This document shows, piece by piece, positions 7,101 to 14,212 of a stretch of DNA of 36,951 nucleotides. Source of the DNA: a virus; IMG/VR virus record IMGVR_UViG_3300042090_002661, positions 1 to 36,951 of that record; one strand, given 5' to 3'. Made by a program: the position numbers and the translations under genes. Within the stretch, counting starts at the first letter, position 1. Each line of letters opens with the position of its first letter. The notes under the pieces were generated by a model. That model worked only from the letters and a program-made list of their open reading frames with translations. It searched no databases and was not told where the DNA came from.

Positions 7101-8522
7101 ATGATTGAACAACTTCAGTCACTTATGAAAGCGCTTGAAGCAGGCAGTTATAATGCTGCTCCAGGACAATTGGCACAGGGCGCCTCGCTGATGGTAGAAG
7201 ATCTATCGCCGGTGATGCACAATGTGACTTTTGATGATAGCCATATTAAGCTGCAAAAGATGCTTCCTTCGAAAGATGTGAAGAGTCAGCTGCATCAATT
7301 CAACCGACAACTCGATTACGGTATCTTCGGTGGTTCCGCTCAGTTTGAAGGTGGAATCGGTGAAGAAGACACCTCTAATTATGTCCGTGCGGTGGTTCCG
7401 ATGGCGTACTACAGTACGACCCGTCGAGTTACCGTCGCTGCGAACATGATCGGCGCGTTTGACGGCGTTAAAGCCGAAGACCGAGCCGCAGCGGATGCCG
7501 CGATGAAGCTCGCTGGCGATATCGAGTTTGACTCCTTCCGGGGACAAGCCGATTTCTCCAACATGGGCGTATTCGATGGTAACCCCCTCGCTGTCGCGAA
7601 GCTCCCTAACATGATTGGATTGGACCAACAGGTTCGTCAATCTGATGGGCAGTTAAACACTCAAGATTTAATGTTCGCTGAGTTCGGATCTAACCAAACC
7701 GTAGTTCTCTCGGTTGGTGGAACCCTCACGCAGAGCGTCATCGAAGATTCTTCGGTCCGTTCGGCGATGAACATGGGCGCCGCAGATCGTTTGGTCCTTG
7801 ACCCGATCAGCTTAAGTGCTTATAACAAAATCGCGTATGCCAAAGAGCGAATTATGCTCGCCGGCAGTGCGCAAGAAGCGACTGGTGCTCACCTACGAAC
7901 GCAGTGGACGTCCAGTGCGGTGGTTTCTCTCGAAGCCTCTCGCTTCCTCTCTGGAAAGACCGCTCCCGCGCGTCCTCGTTCCGGATCGCCGGCTGCGCCG
8001 TCGATTGCGGTTTCGGACCTCGGTGCTGCTGGTTCGTTGCTCCAGACTGGTTCGTACGCTTACTACGTTACCTCGGCGTCTATTCGCGGTGAATCGTATC
8101 CTTCGCTTTCTGCTTCTCAAGCAGTTACGGCGGGAGATAAGGTTCAGATCGTGATTACGGCGAACTCTGGTGGCGGATCGAGCGCTCAGTACTTCAACGT
8201 TTATCGTTCAGACCTGAACGGAACGGCTTCGGTTGCGAAGTTCATCGGTAAAGTTGCGGTTAACGCAGCCGGAACTGGTGCTACCTTTATCGACCTCGGA
8301 AACCGTCAACCTGGGTCTGTTACTGGATATCTCGTGCAAGCCAATACGATGGGCTTCGCTCAGTTGGCTCCGTACTCGAAGTTGAAACTTGCTGTGTCTG
8401 ATCTCAGTCTTCCCGAAGCGCACTTTCGCTTCCTGAGTCTCGCGGCTTATCAACCTCGAAAAAATGTTTTACTCGAAAACATCACCGGTCAATTAGCCCC
8501 GAATAATCCTTCGATTTACTAA
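7101..8522 (+). CDS. major capsid protein with inserted Ig/FN3-like domain
   Basis: 473 residues. Residues 1-285 and 405-473 read as an HK97-fold capsid protein of the phage type with MVEDLSPVMHNVTFDDSHIK near the start, a long central helix region (AAADAAMKLAGDIEFDSF) and a C-terminal beta part. Residues about 285-405 form an inserted Ig/FN3-like beta-sandwich: SYAYYVTSASIRGESYPS, AQYFNVYRSDLNG, GATFIDLGNRQPG. Inserted domains of this kind usually project from the capsid surface. A good AAGGAG ribosome site precedes the ATG. There is no obvious N-terminal delta domain, consistent with a separate scaffold gene upstream. Downstream is a large structured RNA/terminator. Confidence 0.8.
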   Translation: MIEQLQSLMKALEAGSYNAAPGQLAQGASLMVEDLSPVMHNVTFDDSHIKLQKMLPSKDVKSQLHQFNRQLDYGIFGGSAQFEGGIGEEDTSNYVRAVVPMAYYSTTRRVTVAANMIGAFDGVKAEDRAAADAAMKLAGDIEFDSFRGQADFSNMGVFDGNPLAVAKLPNMIGLDQQVRQSDGQLNTQDLMFAEFGSNQTVVLSVGGTLTQSVIEDSSVRSAMNMGAADRLVLDPISLSAYNKIAYAKERIMLAGSAQEATGAHLRTQWTSSAVVSLEASRFLSGKTAPARPRSGSPAAPSIAVSDLGAAGSLLQTGSYAYYVTSASIRGESYPSLSASQAVTAGDKVQIVITANSGGGSSAQYFNVYRSDLNGTASVAKFIGKVAVNAAGTGATFIDLGNRQPGSVTGYLVQANTMGFAQLAPYSKLKLAVSDLSLPEAHFRFLSLAAYQPRKNVLLENITGQLAPNNPSIY

Positions 8523-8556
8523 TCTGTGCCGCAAGGCGTAGTTTAGTTGAATAATT

Positions 8557-8664
8557 AAGGGTCGATACCTCTGGTGCCGTCTCCGCAGGTGGCCCGGCGA
8601 AAGCCGGGCTGACTGTAGGGGTGGCGCCGGGCGCCTAGGCGCTCTGGTATTGGCCCTTTTTATT
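8557..8664 (+). terminator. large hairpin RNA/terminator after the capsid gene
   Basis: Nested pairing: AAGGG (8557-8561) with CCCTT (8654-8658), ATACC (8565-8569) with GGTAT (8646-8650), GGTGCC (8573-8578) with GGCGCC (8623-8628), CTCC with GGGG, GCAG with CTGT, and a perfect GCCCGGC-GAAA-GCCGGGC hairpin (8592-8609). A side palindrome GCGCCTAGGCGC lies at 8631-8642. The structure ends in TTTTTATTTT. It probably terminates the capsid operon, but about 100 nt with several G-U pairs is much more than a terminator needs. Confidence 0.6.
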
Positions 8665-8676
8665 TTCCGCATTAAG

Positions 8677-8705
8677 TTGACAACTGCTAACTTCAATGAT
8701 ATAGT
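8677..8705 (+). promoter_or_regulatory. near-consensus sigma70 promoter of a homing endonuclease gene
   Basis: TTGACA (8677-8682), 17-nt spacer, TATAGT (8700-8705). The predicted start at about 8712 is 3 nt before the ATG at 8715, so the mRNA should be effectively leaderless. No Shine-Dalgarno-like sequence is present. Confidence 0.8.
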
Positions 8706-8714
8706 AATTGAAGT

Positions 8715-10256
8715 ATGGCGAATAGATCAAAAATAATTGGCGAAATAGGGGATTTAGTGATAAGCCTTCACAATGAAGGACACAATCCCACTCAAATATC
8801 TCAGAGACTCCCTTTTGCCACCAGTAAAGACACAATCAAATCATTTTTATTTAAAAATGGACTAACTCCAAATGTTAGACAATCAAGCTTAAAAGCTGAT
8901 ATTTATCGAGCATTCCTAAAAGAAGTACAAGGAGATTCAACCAATTGGAGTGTAAAGAGAAAAAAATATAAAATTTCCTTTGACCTTGCTAAAGATCTAA
9001 TGAAAAAAAACAACATCGTAGTAAGAGATAGGGCGGCAGCTTCTCGAGATAAAAATCTTACTGAAGAAGAAATTCAACGACGGCTCGGAGATAAAACAAG
9101 ATTACTGGACATAGAAGGCGACAAATATCACTTAATGTGTGAAGATGGGCACGCTTATTACAAAAAATCAGCAAAGATAGATCGAGGGTGTCCATACGGG
9201 AAGAGCGGCACCCGAACTGACGTGACGGAAATGGCCAGAGAATTATTAGAAATAGGGTATCAACTGGTCGAAAATACCTTTATTAAAAAAAGAAAAGCGC
9301 TAAAGGCAATACACCTAAAATGTGGAAATGTAAGGGAAAATAGATTTCGTAATTTTTTTGTACAAGAATGTTCCACTTGTAACAATAATGGAGTCTCTAA
9401 AGAAGAAATTTCTTTAAAGAACTGGATAGAATCATTAGGATTTCAAACGGAAAAATATAAATTCAAAGAAAGAATTACGAAGCCCAAAGAAATTGACGTT
9501 TACATACCTTCTTTGAAAATAGGTTTCGAATATTGTGGTATTTGGGATCATTGTGAAGAAAGTAGACACCCGAGAGATAGAGGCTATCACAATGGCAAAC
9601 GATTAGAAGCGGCAAAAGAGGGAATTCGATTGCTTACTATCTATAGCAATGAATGGAAAGACAGGAATTATCAAGTAAAAAGCTTCATAAAGAGCGTTTT
9701 AAATAAAAATATCAGAACATTATACGCTAGACAGTGTACCGCAAAAGAAATAGATAAAGACTATGGTGCAGAATTTCTTAAAGTATATCACATACAAGGA
9801 GAGTGCAATTCCATATTTCATCAAGGATTATTTCTGGGTAATGAACTCGTCGGAGTCATGGCATTTTCGCATCATCACACCGACCCTCACAGTTTAAGTG
9901 TAACAGTAGGTAGGATGTGTTTCAAAGCCGATACTACAATTATCGGTGGCGCCAGTAAAATGCTGGAGCATGCTAAGGACAAAATTAAACAATTAGGATA
10001 TTCCTCTATTAAAACGTGGTCAGACAATAGATGGTCAGAGGGAAAAGTATATGAAAAGATGGGATTTTCTTTGGAAACAGAATCTGGACCAGATTTTGAC
10101 TACGTTAGAGGAAAAAATGTAATCGGTAAGCAATCGCTTAGATTTACAGAAGAAGAAAAAACTTTAGGAATAAGTGAGAAAGAATTGAGAAAAAGCCAGG
10201 GTTACATGAGAATATGGGATTGTGGCCAAAAAACATGGATATTAAATTTAATATAA
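8715..10256 (+). CDS. free-standing homing endonuclease, Vsr-like/EDxHD-type core with GNAT-like C-terminus
   Basis: 513 residues. An N-terminal helix-turn-helix-like part (NEGHNPTQISQRLPFATSKD) is followed by a zinc-ribbon-like module (MCEDGH, and later LKCGN with CSTC), then the nuclease core KEIDVYIPSLKIGFEYCG ... IRLLTIYSNEW. The C-terminal third has the same HIQG, NELVGVMAFSHHH, TIIGGASKMLEHA, SDNRWSEGKVYEKMGF series as the proteins at 3629-5269 and 30609-32054, and ends RIWDCGQKTWILNLI. It stands alone between the capsid gene and an unrelated small gene; the capsid frame is intact, so this is not an intron-encoded enzyme. Its own promoter abuts the start codon. AT-rich relative to the capsid gene. 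Function: self-spreading DNA nicking or cutting. Confidence 0.88.
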   Translation: MANRSKIIGEIGDLVISLHNEGHNPTQISQRLPFATSKDTIKSFLFKNGLTPNVRQSSLKADIYRAFLKEVQGDSTNWSVKRKKYKISFDLAKDLMKKNNIVVRDRAAASRDKNLTEEEIQRRLGDKTRLLDIEGDKYHLMCEDGHAYYKKSAKIDRGCPYGKSGTRTDVTEMARELLEIGYQLVENTFIKKRKALKAIHLKCGNVRENRFRNFFVQECSTCNNNGVSKEEISLKNWIESLGFQTEKYKFKERITKPKEIDVYIPSLKIGFEYCGIWDHCEESRHPRDRGYHNGKRLEAAKEGIRLLTIYSNEWKDRNYQVKSFIKSVLNKNIRTLYARQCTAKEIDKDYGAEFLKVYHIQGECNSIFHQGLFLGNELVGVMAFSHHHTDPHSLSVTVGRMCFKADTTIIGGASKMLEHAKDKIKQLGYSSIKTWSDNRWSEGKVYEKMGFSLETESGPDFDYVRGKNVIGKQSLRFTEEEKTLGISEKELRKSQGYMRIWDCGQKTWILNLI

Positions 10257-10259
10257 TGC

Positions 10260-10288
10260 TTGACTCTCGCCGCCAACCCTGTTATCAT
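10260..10288 (+). promoter_or_regulatory. sigma70-type promoter for the small gene at 10329
   Basis: TTGACT (10260-10265), 17-nt spacer, TATCAT (10283-10288), then an imperfect inverted repeat around the predicted start (GTGAA-aatga-TTCAC at 10296-10310, flanked by TTCAGT/ACTGAA) that could be an operator or a 5' hairpin. Confidence 0.6.
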
Positions 10289-10328
10289 GAGTTCAGTGAA
10301 AATGATTCACTAACTGAAAGGAATTTAT

Positions 10329-10601
10329 ATGTACATGACTCAGGTTCTAGGATATACAGTCTCCGTTTACGAACTGAACGACGAAGCGGTTGAGTTCATG
10401 GAATGGTTCAAAGCCTCAAACTACGTAGACGACTTCAGCGTGGAAATTACCAAAGAAAACGATACAGACGTGGTAGAAGTGGTCCAGTACAATCCCTTCC
10501 TAAGCGCCGATGCTTTACAAGAGATTTATCTCACGGAAACCGGCAAGAACATGGGCGCCCATGTTTGCAAGGATTGCGAAGCAAAGCAGTTAACCAACTA
10601 A
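10329..10601 (+). CDS. small acidic protein, hypothetical
   Basis: 90 residues beginning MYMTQVLGYTVSVYELNDEA, acidic overall, with a mixed alpha/beta pattern and a C-terminal HVCKDCEAK that could be half of a metal-binding pair. AAGGA lies 6 nt before the ATG at 10329; a second in-frame ATG is at 10335. It has its own promoter and stands between a homing endonuclease and the convergent phosphoesterase gene, whose stop codon overlaps its own. Monocistronic genes with strong host-type promoters in phages are often early host-takeover or anti-defence proteins, but nothing in the sequence shows the role. Confidence 0.7.
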   Translation: MYMTQVLGYTVSVYELNDEAVEFMEWFKASNYVDDFSVEITKENDTDVVEVVQYNPFLSADALQEIYLTETGKNMGAHVCKDCEAKQLTN

Positions 10602-11233
10602 TCTAATTCGATGACAATCGGTTCGTTAGTAGGGCGATATTGTTCTGTGCAGATAGAAGCATTTACGAAAGTAATTCCATCGAAATGATGAACACCATAA
10701 GAGTGATGGATATGCCCAAAAACATGCAATTGTGGTCTCACTTGCATTACTCTTTGAAACAAATCCTCGCATCCTACAGCTTCTCCACGTGGCGTTTTAT
10801 CTAAAATCTTAGCTGGCGGCCCGTGGGTTACCAGAACATCGACCTTATCAGGTATCTGAGCCCATTTTTCAGCCAACTTAGGTCCGCGAGGCACGTTAAA
10901 AGCCCAATCACAGAACTCAGGCTGCCACGGAGAACCATAGATGACTAGCCCTTCATGGATCGCCCATTCGTCCTGCAGATACGTAACTCCTACGTCCTTA
11001 CACATCTGTCTTAACAGAGAAGAGTTGTATTCGCCCAGCCAATCGTGATTTCCGGCGACATAAAAGACTGCCTTGAAATTCTTAGCAATTCTCTCAAATT
11101 CTCTTAATTCTTGGGAGATCTCCGTTATCGTTCCCTGGAACGTGAGGTCCCCGGCATGTACCAAAATATCGCCTTCTGGGACAGAGATTTTACGAAGGCG
11201 GCAGTGCGTGTCGCTGATGCACACAATTTTCAT
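10598..11233 (-). CDS. calcineurin-like metallophosphoesterase
   Basis: 211 residues with the full metallophosphoesterase motif series: SDTH (D8, H10), AGD (D29), GNHD (N62, H63), THGPP (H137) and GHIH (H174, H176). These residues bind two metal ions and hydrolyse phosphoester bonds. The length fits the small single-domain group that includes 2',3'-cyclic nucleotide phosphodiesterase-type and YfcE-type enzymes; the substrate cannot be read from sequence. AAGGAG lies 8-9 nt before the ATG. It is on the opposite strand to its neighbours, with a promoter region shared with the gene at 11422. A role in nucleic acid or cyclic-nucleotide turnover during infection is possible. Confidence 0.88.
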   Translation of the reverse strand: MKIVCISDTHCRLRKISVPEGDILVHAGDLTFQGTITEISQELREFERIAKNFKAVFYVAGNHDWLGEYNSSLLRQMCKDVGVTYLQDEWAIHEGLVIYGSPWQPEFCDWAFNVPRGPKLAEKWAQIPDKVDVLVTHGPPAKILDKTPRGEAVGCEDLFQRVMQVRPQLHVFGHIHHSYGVHHFDGITFVNASICTEQYRPTNEPIVIELD

Positions 11234-11257
11234 TTAAGATCTCTCCTTCCTAACTTA

Positions 11258-11286
11258 TTGAATTTATTATAAGTATCGCTTATAGC
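11258..11286 (+). promoter_or_regulatory. possible sigma70-type promoter upstream of the multidomain virion gene
   Basis: TTGAAT (11258-11263), 17-nt spacer, TATAGC (11281-11286). Between it and the gene at 11422 lies a perfect 12-bp palindrome ATGATATATCAT (11338-11349), a possible operator. Confidence 0.4.
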
Positions 11287-11421
11287 CACTATCTTAGTCA
11301 TTTTTCTTTAAAACTCCCAAAATTCCCTTATCTTACGATGATATATCATATAGGCGAGAAGTAAAGCAATCTTTATAGTGAATATTCGTTTTACCATGTA
11401 GGAACCCTTAAGGAGATTTTC

Positions 11422-12993
11422 ATGGCCTTTTCTAACCTAAATATCACTGCCATTCAAGAAGCTATGGCGGATGCGCCGGCGGGAAATTCGCTGGTGAGTG
11501 CCATCCTGAATGGCTGTCCACTTTCCAACCTTACCCTGATCAGACTGCAAGATGTTATGGGTAGCCAGCCGATTGGCAATGACATCAATGCTGCTATCCA
11601 AGGAAAACAAACACTTTCTTTCTTAGATCTTCAAACTATGATTTCTGGATTTGCTAGCGCCCAATTGGCGGCAGATGTTATCTCCAACATTGCGGGCGGA
11701 ATTAGCCCTACGGCATTGAATAGGATTCATACATTGTTCAGTTCAATACCCAATCCTATCCCAGCCTCTCTCACGAATTTGCCAGTCAATGTATCAATGC
11801 CCGCCGGATTCAGCATGGCCGTCGGACCTTTGGGCGGACTCCAACAAATCGCACTCACGTTTCCTGCAGGAAGCGCCTTTCCTGCTTCCGGCCCTGGTAG
11901 CTTTTTTGAAATCCAGAACGTTGGAAATGCCAATAGATACGCTGTTTGGTTCAATGTTCCTGGCGGCGCTACGCCACAAGTTGCCCAAGCCGCCGCTCAG
12001 GCTACCTATACCAGTTTAAGCACGATGACCTCTACGCCAATCTCGGCGACGCTGGATGGACAAACTTTAACTCCCGGTGTTTATAGTGCTGGCGCTCCTC
12101 ATCTCGCAACTTCTGGAGCTGGAACTTTAACTTTTAACGGAGCTGGCGTCTATGTTATCATAGCATCCAGCACTCTCACGACTGGTGCCGGCGGCACGCC
12201 TACTATGACTTTGTCTGGCGGTGCTACTGCAGCAAATATTTATTGGATCGTTGGCTCTTCTGCCACAATCAACAGTGGAACTGCCGGAACTTTCCAAGGT
12301 AACGTCATTGCTCAAGCAAGCGTAACGGACACCTTGGGTGGAACTGTCAATGGCAGCTTGATCGCTTTAACTGGTGCTGTAACTTTAAGTGCAGCTTCCA
12401 TAGTCAACGCGCAGTCGTCTCCGTTGCTAAACGCAGCCGGTCCTTACGGACTTTTGGGAGCTTCTGGAGTAACCAATACTGGTTCTTCTGTTATCAACGG
12501 CGATGTTGGATCTTATCCCACCAACAGTGTAACTGGATTCCCACCTGGAGTAATCAATCCGATTGCTGGTGGAAATACCAATCCCACTCCCGGTGGCTAT
12601 ACTGGAATCGAAGTCAGTATTACCTCTGGCGCTTCTGCCGCAACTGTTGCTGCAGATGTTTATGCGGCCCTTAATGGCAACCTAATCGGTATGAATGAAT
12701 CGGTTAGCGGAGCCGTTGTTGACATTACCATCAATGCCATTCTCTCGCAAGTTAACGGAATCGTCTTCTCGCCTCCGGCTGGGACTTATGCTTCAACACA
12801 AAGCGTAAGCCTATCAGCTGCTCAATGTGGTGTTAGTCTCTATTACACCACAAACGGTTCCACTCCTACTACTAGCAGCACACTGTATACGGGGCCCATC
12901 TCGGTTTCCGCAAGCGAAACAATCAAGGTTTTGGGAGTCAAGAATGGTTTCCAGAATTCAGCCATCGCGAGTGCAGCTTACGTAATTTCGTAA
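11422..12993 (+). CDS. multidomain virion surface protein with inserted permuted DUF3494 module and CHB_HEX_C-type C-terminus
   Basis: 523 residues. Residues 1-110 contain about four degenerate helical repeats (LNITAIQEAM, LTLIRLQDVM, LSFLDLQTMI, ISPTALNRIH). Residues 120-185 and 385-440 form one recurrent phage module (FFEIQNVGNANRYAVWFNVP then YTGIEVSITSGASAATVA) split by an insertion. The insertion, 185-380, is a DUF3494 ice-binding-type beta-solenoid: LDGQTLTPGVYSAG, TLTFNGAGVY, ANIYWIVGSSATI, FQGNVIAQAS, GSLIALTGAVTLS, then LLGASGVTNTGSSVINGDVG and TGFPPG. The last two elements normally open the domain, so the order is circularly permuted. Residues 445-523 match the CHB_HEX_C_1 domain of chitobiases (VSLYYTTNGSTPTTSS). 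No signal peptide. Likely a surface-exposed virion protein binding carbohydrate or cells. Good ribosome site (AAGGAG). Confidence 0.75.
   Translation: MAFSNLNITAIQEAMADAPAGNSLVSAILNGCPLSNLTLIRLQDVMGSQPIGNDINAAIQGKQTLSFLDLQTMISGFASAQLAADVISNIAGGISPTALNRIHTLFSSIPNPIPASLTNLPVNVSMPAGFSMAVGPLGGLQQIALTFPAGSAFPASGPGSFFEIQNVGNANRYAVWFNVPGGATPQVAQAAAQATYTSLSTMTSTPISATLDGQTLTPGVYSAGAPHLATSGAGTLTFNGAGVYVIIASSTLTTGAGGTPTMTLSGGATAANIYWIVGSSATINSGTAGTFQGNVIAQASVTDTLGGTVNGSLIALTGAVTLSAASIVNAQSSPLLNAAGPYGLLGASGVTNTGSSVINGDVGSYPTNSVTGFPPGVINPIAGGNTNPTPGGYTGIEVSITSGASAATVAADVYAALNGNLIGMNESVSGAVVDITINAILSQVNGIVFSPPAGTYASTQSVSLSAAQCGVSLYYTTNGSTPTTSSTLYTGPISVSASETIKVLGVKNGFQNSAIASAAYVIS
11974..12561 (+). repeat. 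DUF3494-module copy 1 (homologous to 27754-28365)
   Basis: DNA encoding the permuted DUF3494 module. It shares long near-identical stretches with the copy inside the sheath gene, including an exact 32-nt match (12124-12155 with 27925-27956). This points to duplication or gene conversion within the phage genome. Confidence 0.8.
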
Positions 12994-13035
12994 TTTAACT
13001 CTCTAGACTGTGTCGAAAGGCACTGATAGAAATTC

Positions 13036-13068
13036 AAGGCCTAGCAGAAATGTTAGGCCTTTTTATTT
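13036..13068 (+). terminator. rho-independent terminator of the 11422 gene
   Basis: AAGGCCTA (13036-13043) pairs with TAGGCCTT (13054-13061), with a loop of about 10 nt, followed by TTTTATTT. The 3' arm also encodes the last codons and the stop of the convergent dNMP-kinase-like gene. Confidence 0.8.
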
Positions 13069-13625
13069 GTCGAAGCTACAAAATCTGCAATATGAACGGC
13101 GATGTGCTCGCTTGGTTTGGAATCCGTATATACAACCCAATAAAATTGGTTCAGGTATCCATCCAAAGCTGTCTCGGAAGGATGATTTTCATTGTCTCGC
13201 CACGCTTCGCATCTTTCTTTTCTAACTTCTACCGGAGCCTCCAGCCTCAGGGTCAATGCTTCGGGGAAGGCCTCCAACTCGTTAGGGAATCTACAATCAT
13301 CGATTATGACAATTCCCTTTGGGTTATTAGACAAATATTGTTGAGCTCGATATTTAGCAATGTCGACCCAAACGTTTTCGCCCAAAGTGTTGCGCCCCCA
13401 TTCCGTGCCAATGAGCTGCAAAAGTGGGCCATCCTTCTTGGTTTTCAATTCTTGGCCATATTTTCGCATCACGTTCCAGATGACATCATGCATCTCATAT
13501 AAAACATCGGCAAACTTAATTAACTTCGGTTCATATCCATCATTGGTCAGGATAGTCGACAAATTCTTAGATAAAGTAGTCTTTCCGCTACCTTGTTTGC
13601 CAGAAATCAAAATCACTTTAACCAT
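13053..13625 (-). CDS. deoxynucleoside monophosphate kinase-like P-loop kinase
   Basis: 190 residues from the ATG at 13625, chosen over an upstream start because GAGGA lies 6 nt before it and the P-loop strand begins right there (MVKVILISGKQGSGKTTLSK). The Walker A motif is GKQGSGKT (residues 9-16). The segment IVIIDDCRFPNELEAF matches the conserved D-x-R-F-P-N-E element of phage dNMP kinases such as T4 gp1, followed by LRLEAPVEVRKERCE and a lid-like NENHPSETALD. These enzymes phosphorylate dNMPs to dNDPs for phage DNA synthesis. It is an isolated metabolic gene on the minus strand between virion genes. The specific substrate cannot be read. Confidence 0.8.
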   Translation of the reverse strand: MVKVILISGKQGSGKTTLSKNLSTILTNDGYEPKLIKFADVLYEMHDVIWNVMRKYGQELKTKKDGPLLQLIGTEWGRNTLGENVWVDIAKYRAQQYLSNNPKGIVIIDDCRFPNELEAFPEALTLRLEAPVEVRKERCEAWRDNENHPSETALDGYLNQFYWVVYTDSKPSEHIAVHIADFVASTNKKA

Positions 13626-13708
13626 TCGATTTTCCTCATCTTTTATGCATCTGCTTGGATTCCCAAGCAATCTTAACACTGATTATACCATTTTCTGGAG
13701 CTAACGCA

Positions 13709-14212
13709 ATGGCTTTGTTAAGTATCAAACCTATTATCAATTATTGTAACATAAACATGTACACTGTGGGCAACCAATGGACGGTAAATGCCGGCGATTC
13801 TCAGATGTTGTACTTCCAAATAATTGATACAAGTCAAGCAGTTCCGAGCAACGGCGCCCTAGGTATTGGATTTTTTTACGGAAATCCCTTTACGGGCGTA
13901 ACTCCCGTTGGAGGTACCGGAACCGGTGTTGCTACGGCTGGCTTGCGTTATTTGGTTGGCATTGGGGCTCAAAATCAGCCCTATAGCGTCCAGGTTACCT
14001 TTCCTTCGATAGATTCCAACCAAGTGCTGACTTTGTATGCTCAACAGGCAGATCCTGCCGATAGCTCAATCTGGGTCGTTTCTGTGCCAGCAAGTCAGGC
14101 GATCGCAGGTGGGAATGTACAGTTTACCATTACTCAGGGCAATACCATCAATCGATTCAGCGTCACCAATGTACTAGATGTAATTTTTAGCGGCAGCGTA
14201 GGGATGTGCTAG
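13709..14212 (+). CDS. hypothetical beta-rich virion protein
   Basis: 167 residues from the ATG at 13709 (GGAG 8 nt upstream; upstream in-frame codons overlap the kinase gene and are unlikely to be translated). The sequence is beta-prone, rich in Gly, Val, Thr and Gln (WTVNAGDSQMLYFQIID, YSVQVTFPSIDSNQVLTLYA), with almost no charged clusters. Its stop is immediately followed by the ATG of the connector-like gene, so it opens the long neck/tail operon. A head-closure, neck or whisker role is plausible from position. No family recognised. Confidence 0.65.
   Translation: MALLSIKPIINYCNINMYTVGNQWTVNAGDSQMLYFQIIDTSQAVPSNGALGIGFFYGNPFTGVTPVGGTGTGVATAGLRYLVGIGAQNQPYSVQVTFPSIDSNQVLTLYAQQADPADSSIWVVSVPASQAIAGGNVQFTITQGNTINRFSVTNVLDVIFSGSVGMC

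Noticed and set aside
8523-10256. Group I intron with endonuclease in the capsid gene
   Set aside because: The capsid frame is complete and ends before the structured RNA, and no intron core is recognised; the endonuclease has its own promoter and is free-standing.
11338-11349. ATGATATATCAT palindrome as a proven operator
   Set aside because: A perfect 12-bp AT-rich palindrome can occur by chance; kept only as a note beside the possible promoter.
11422-12993. Calling the DUF3494 proteins antifreeze proteins
   Set aside because: The fold is shared by many adhesins and there is no evidence here for ice binding; only the domain type is claimed.
13655-13708. N-terminal extension of the gene at 13709
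   Set aside because: It begins with TTG, lacks a ribosome site, and the GGAG just before 13709 marks the real start.
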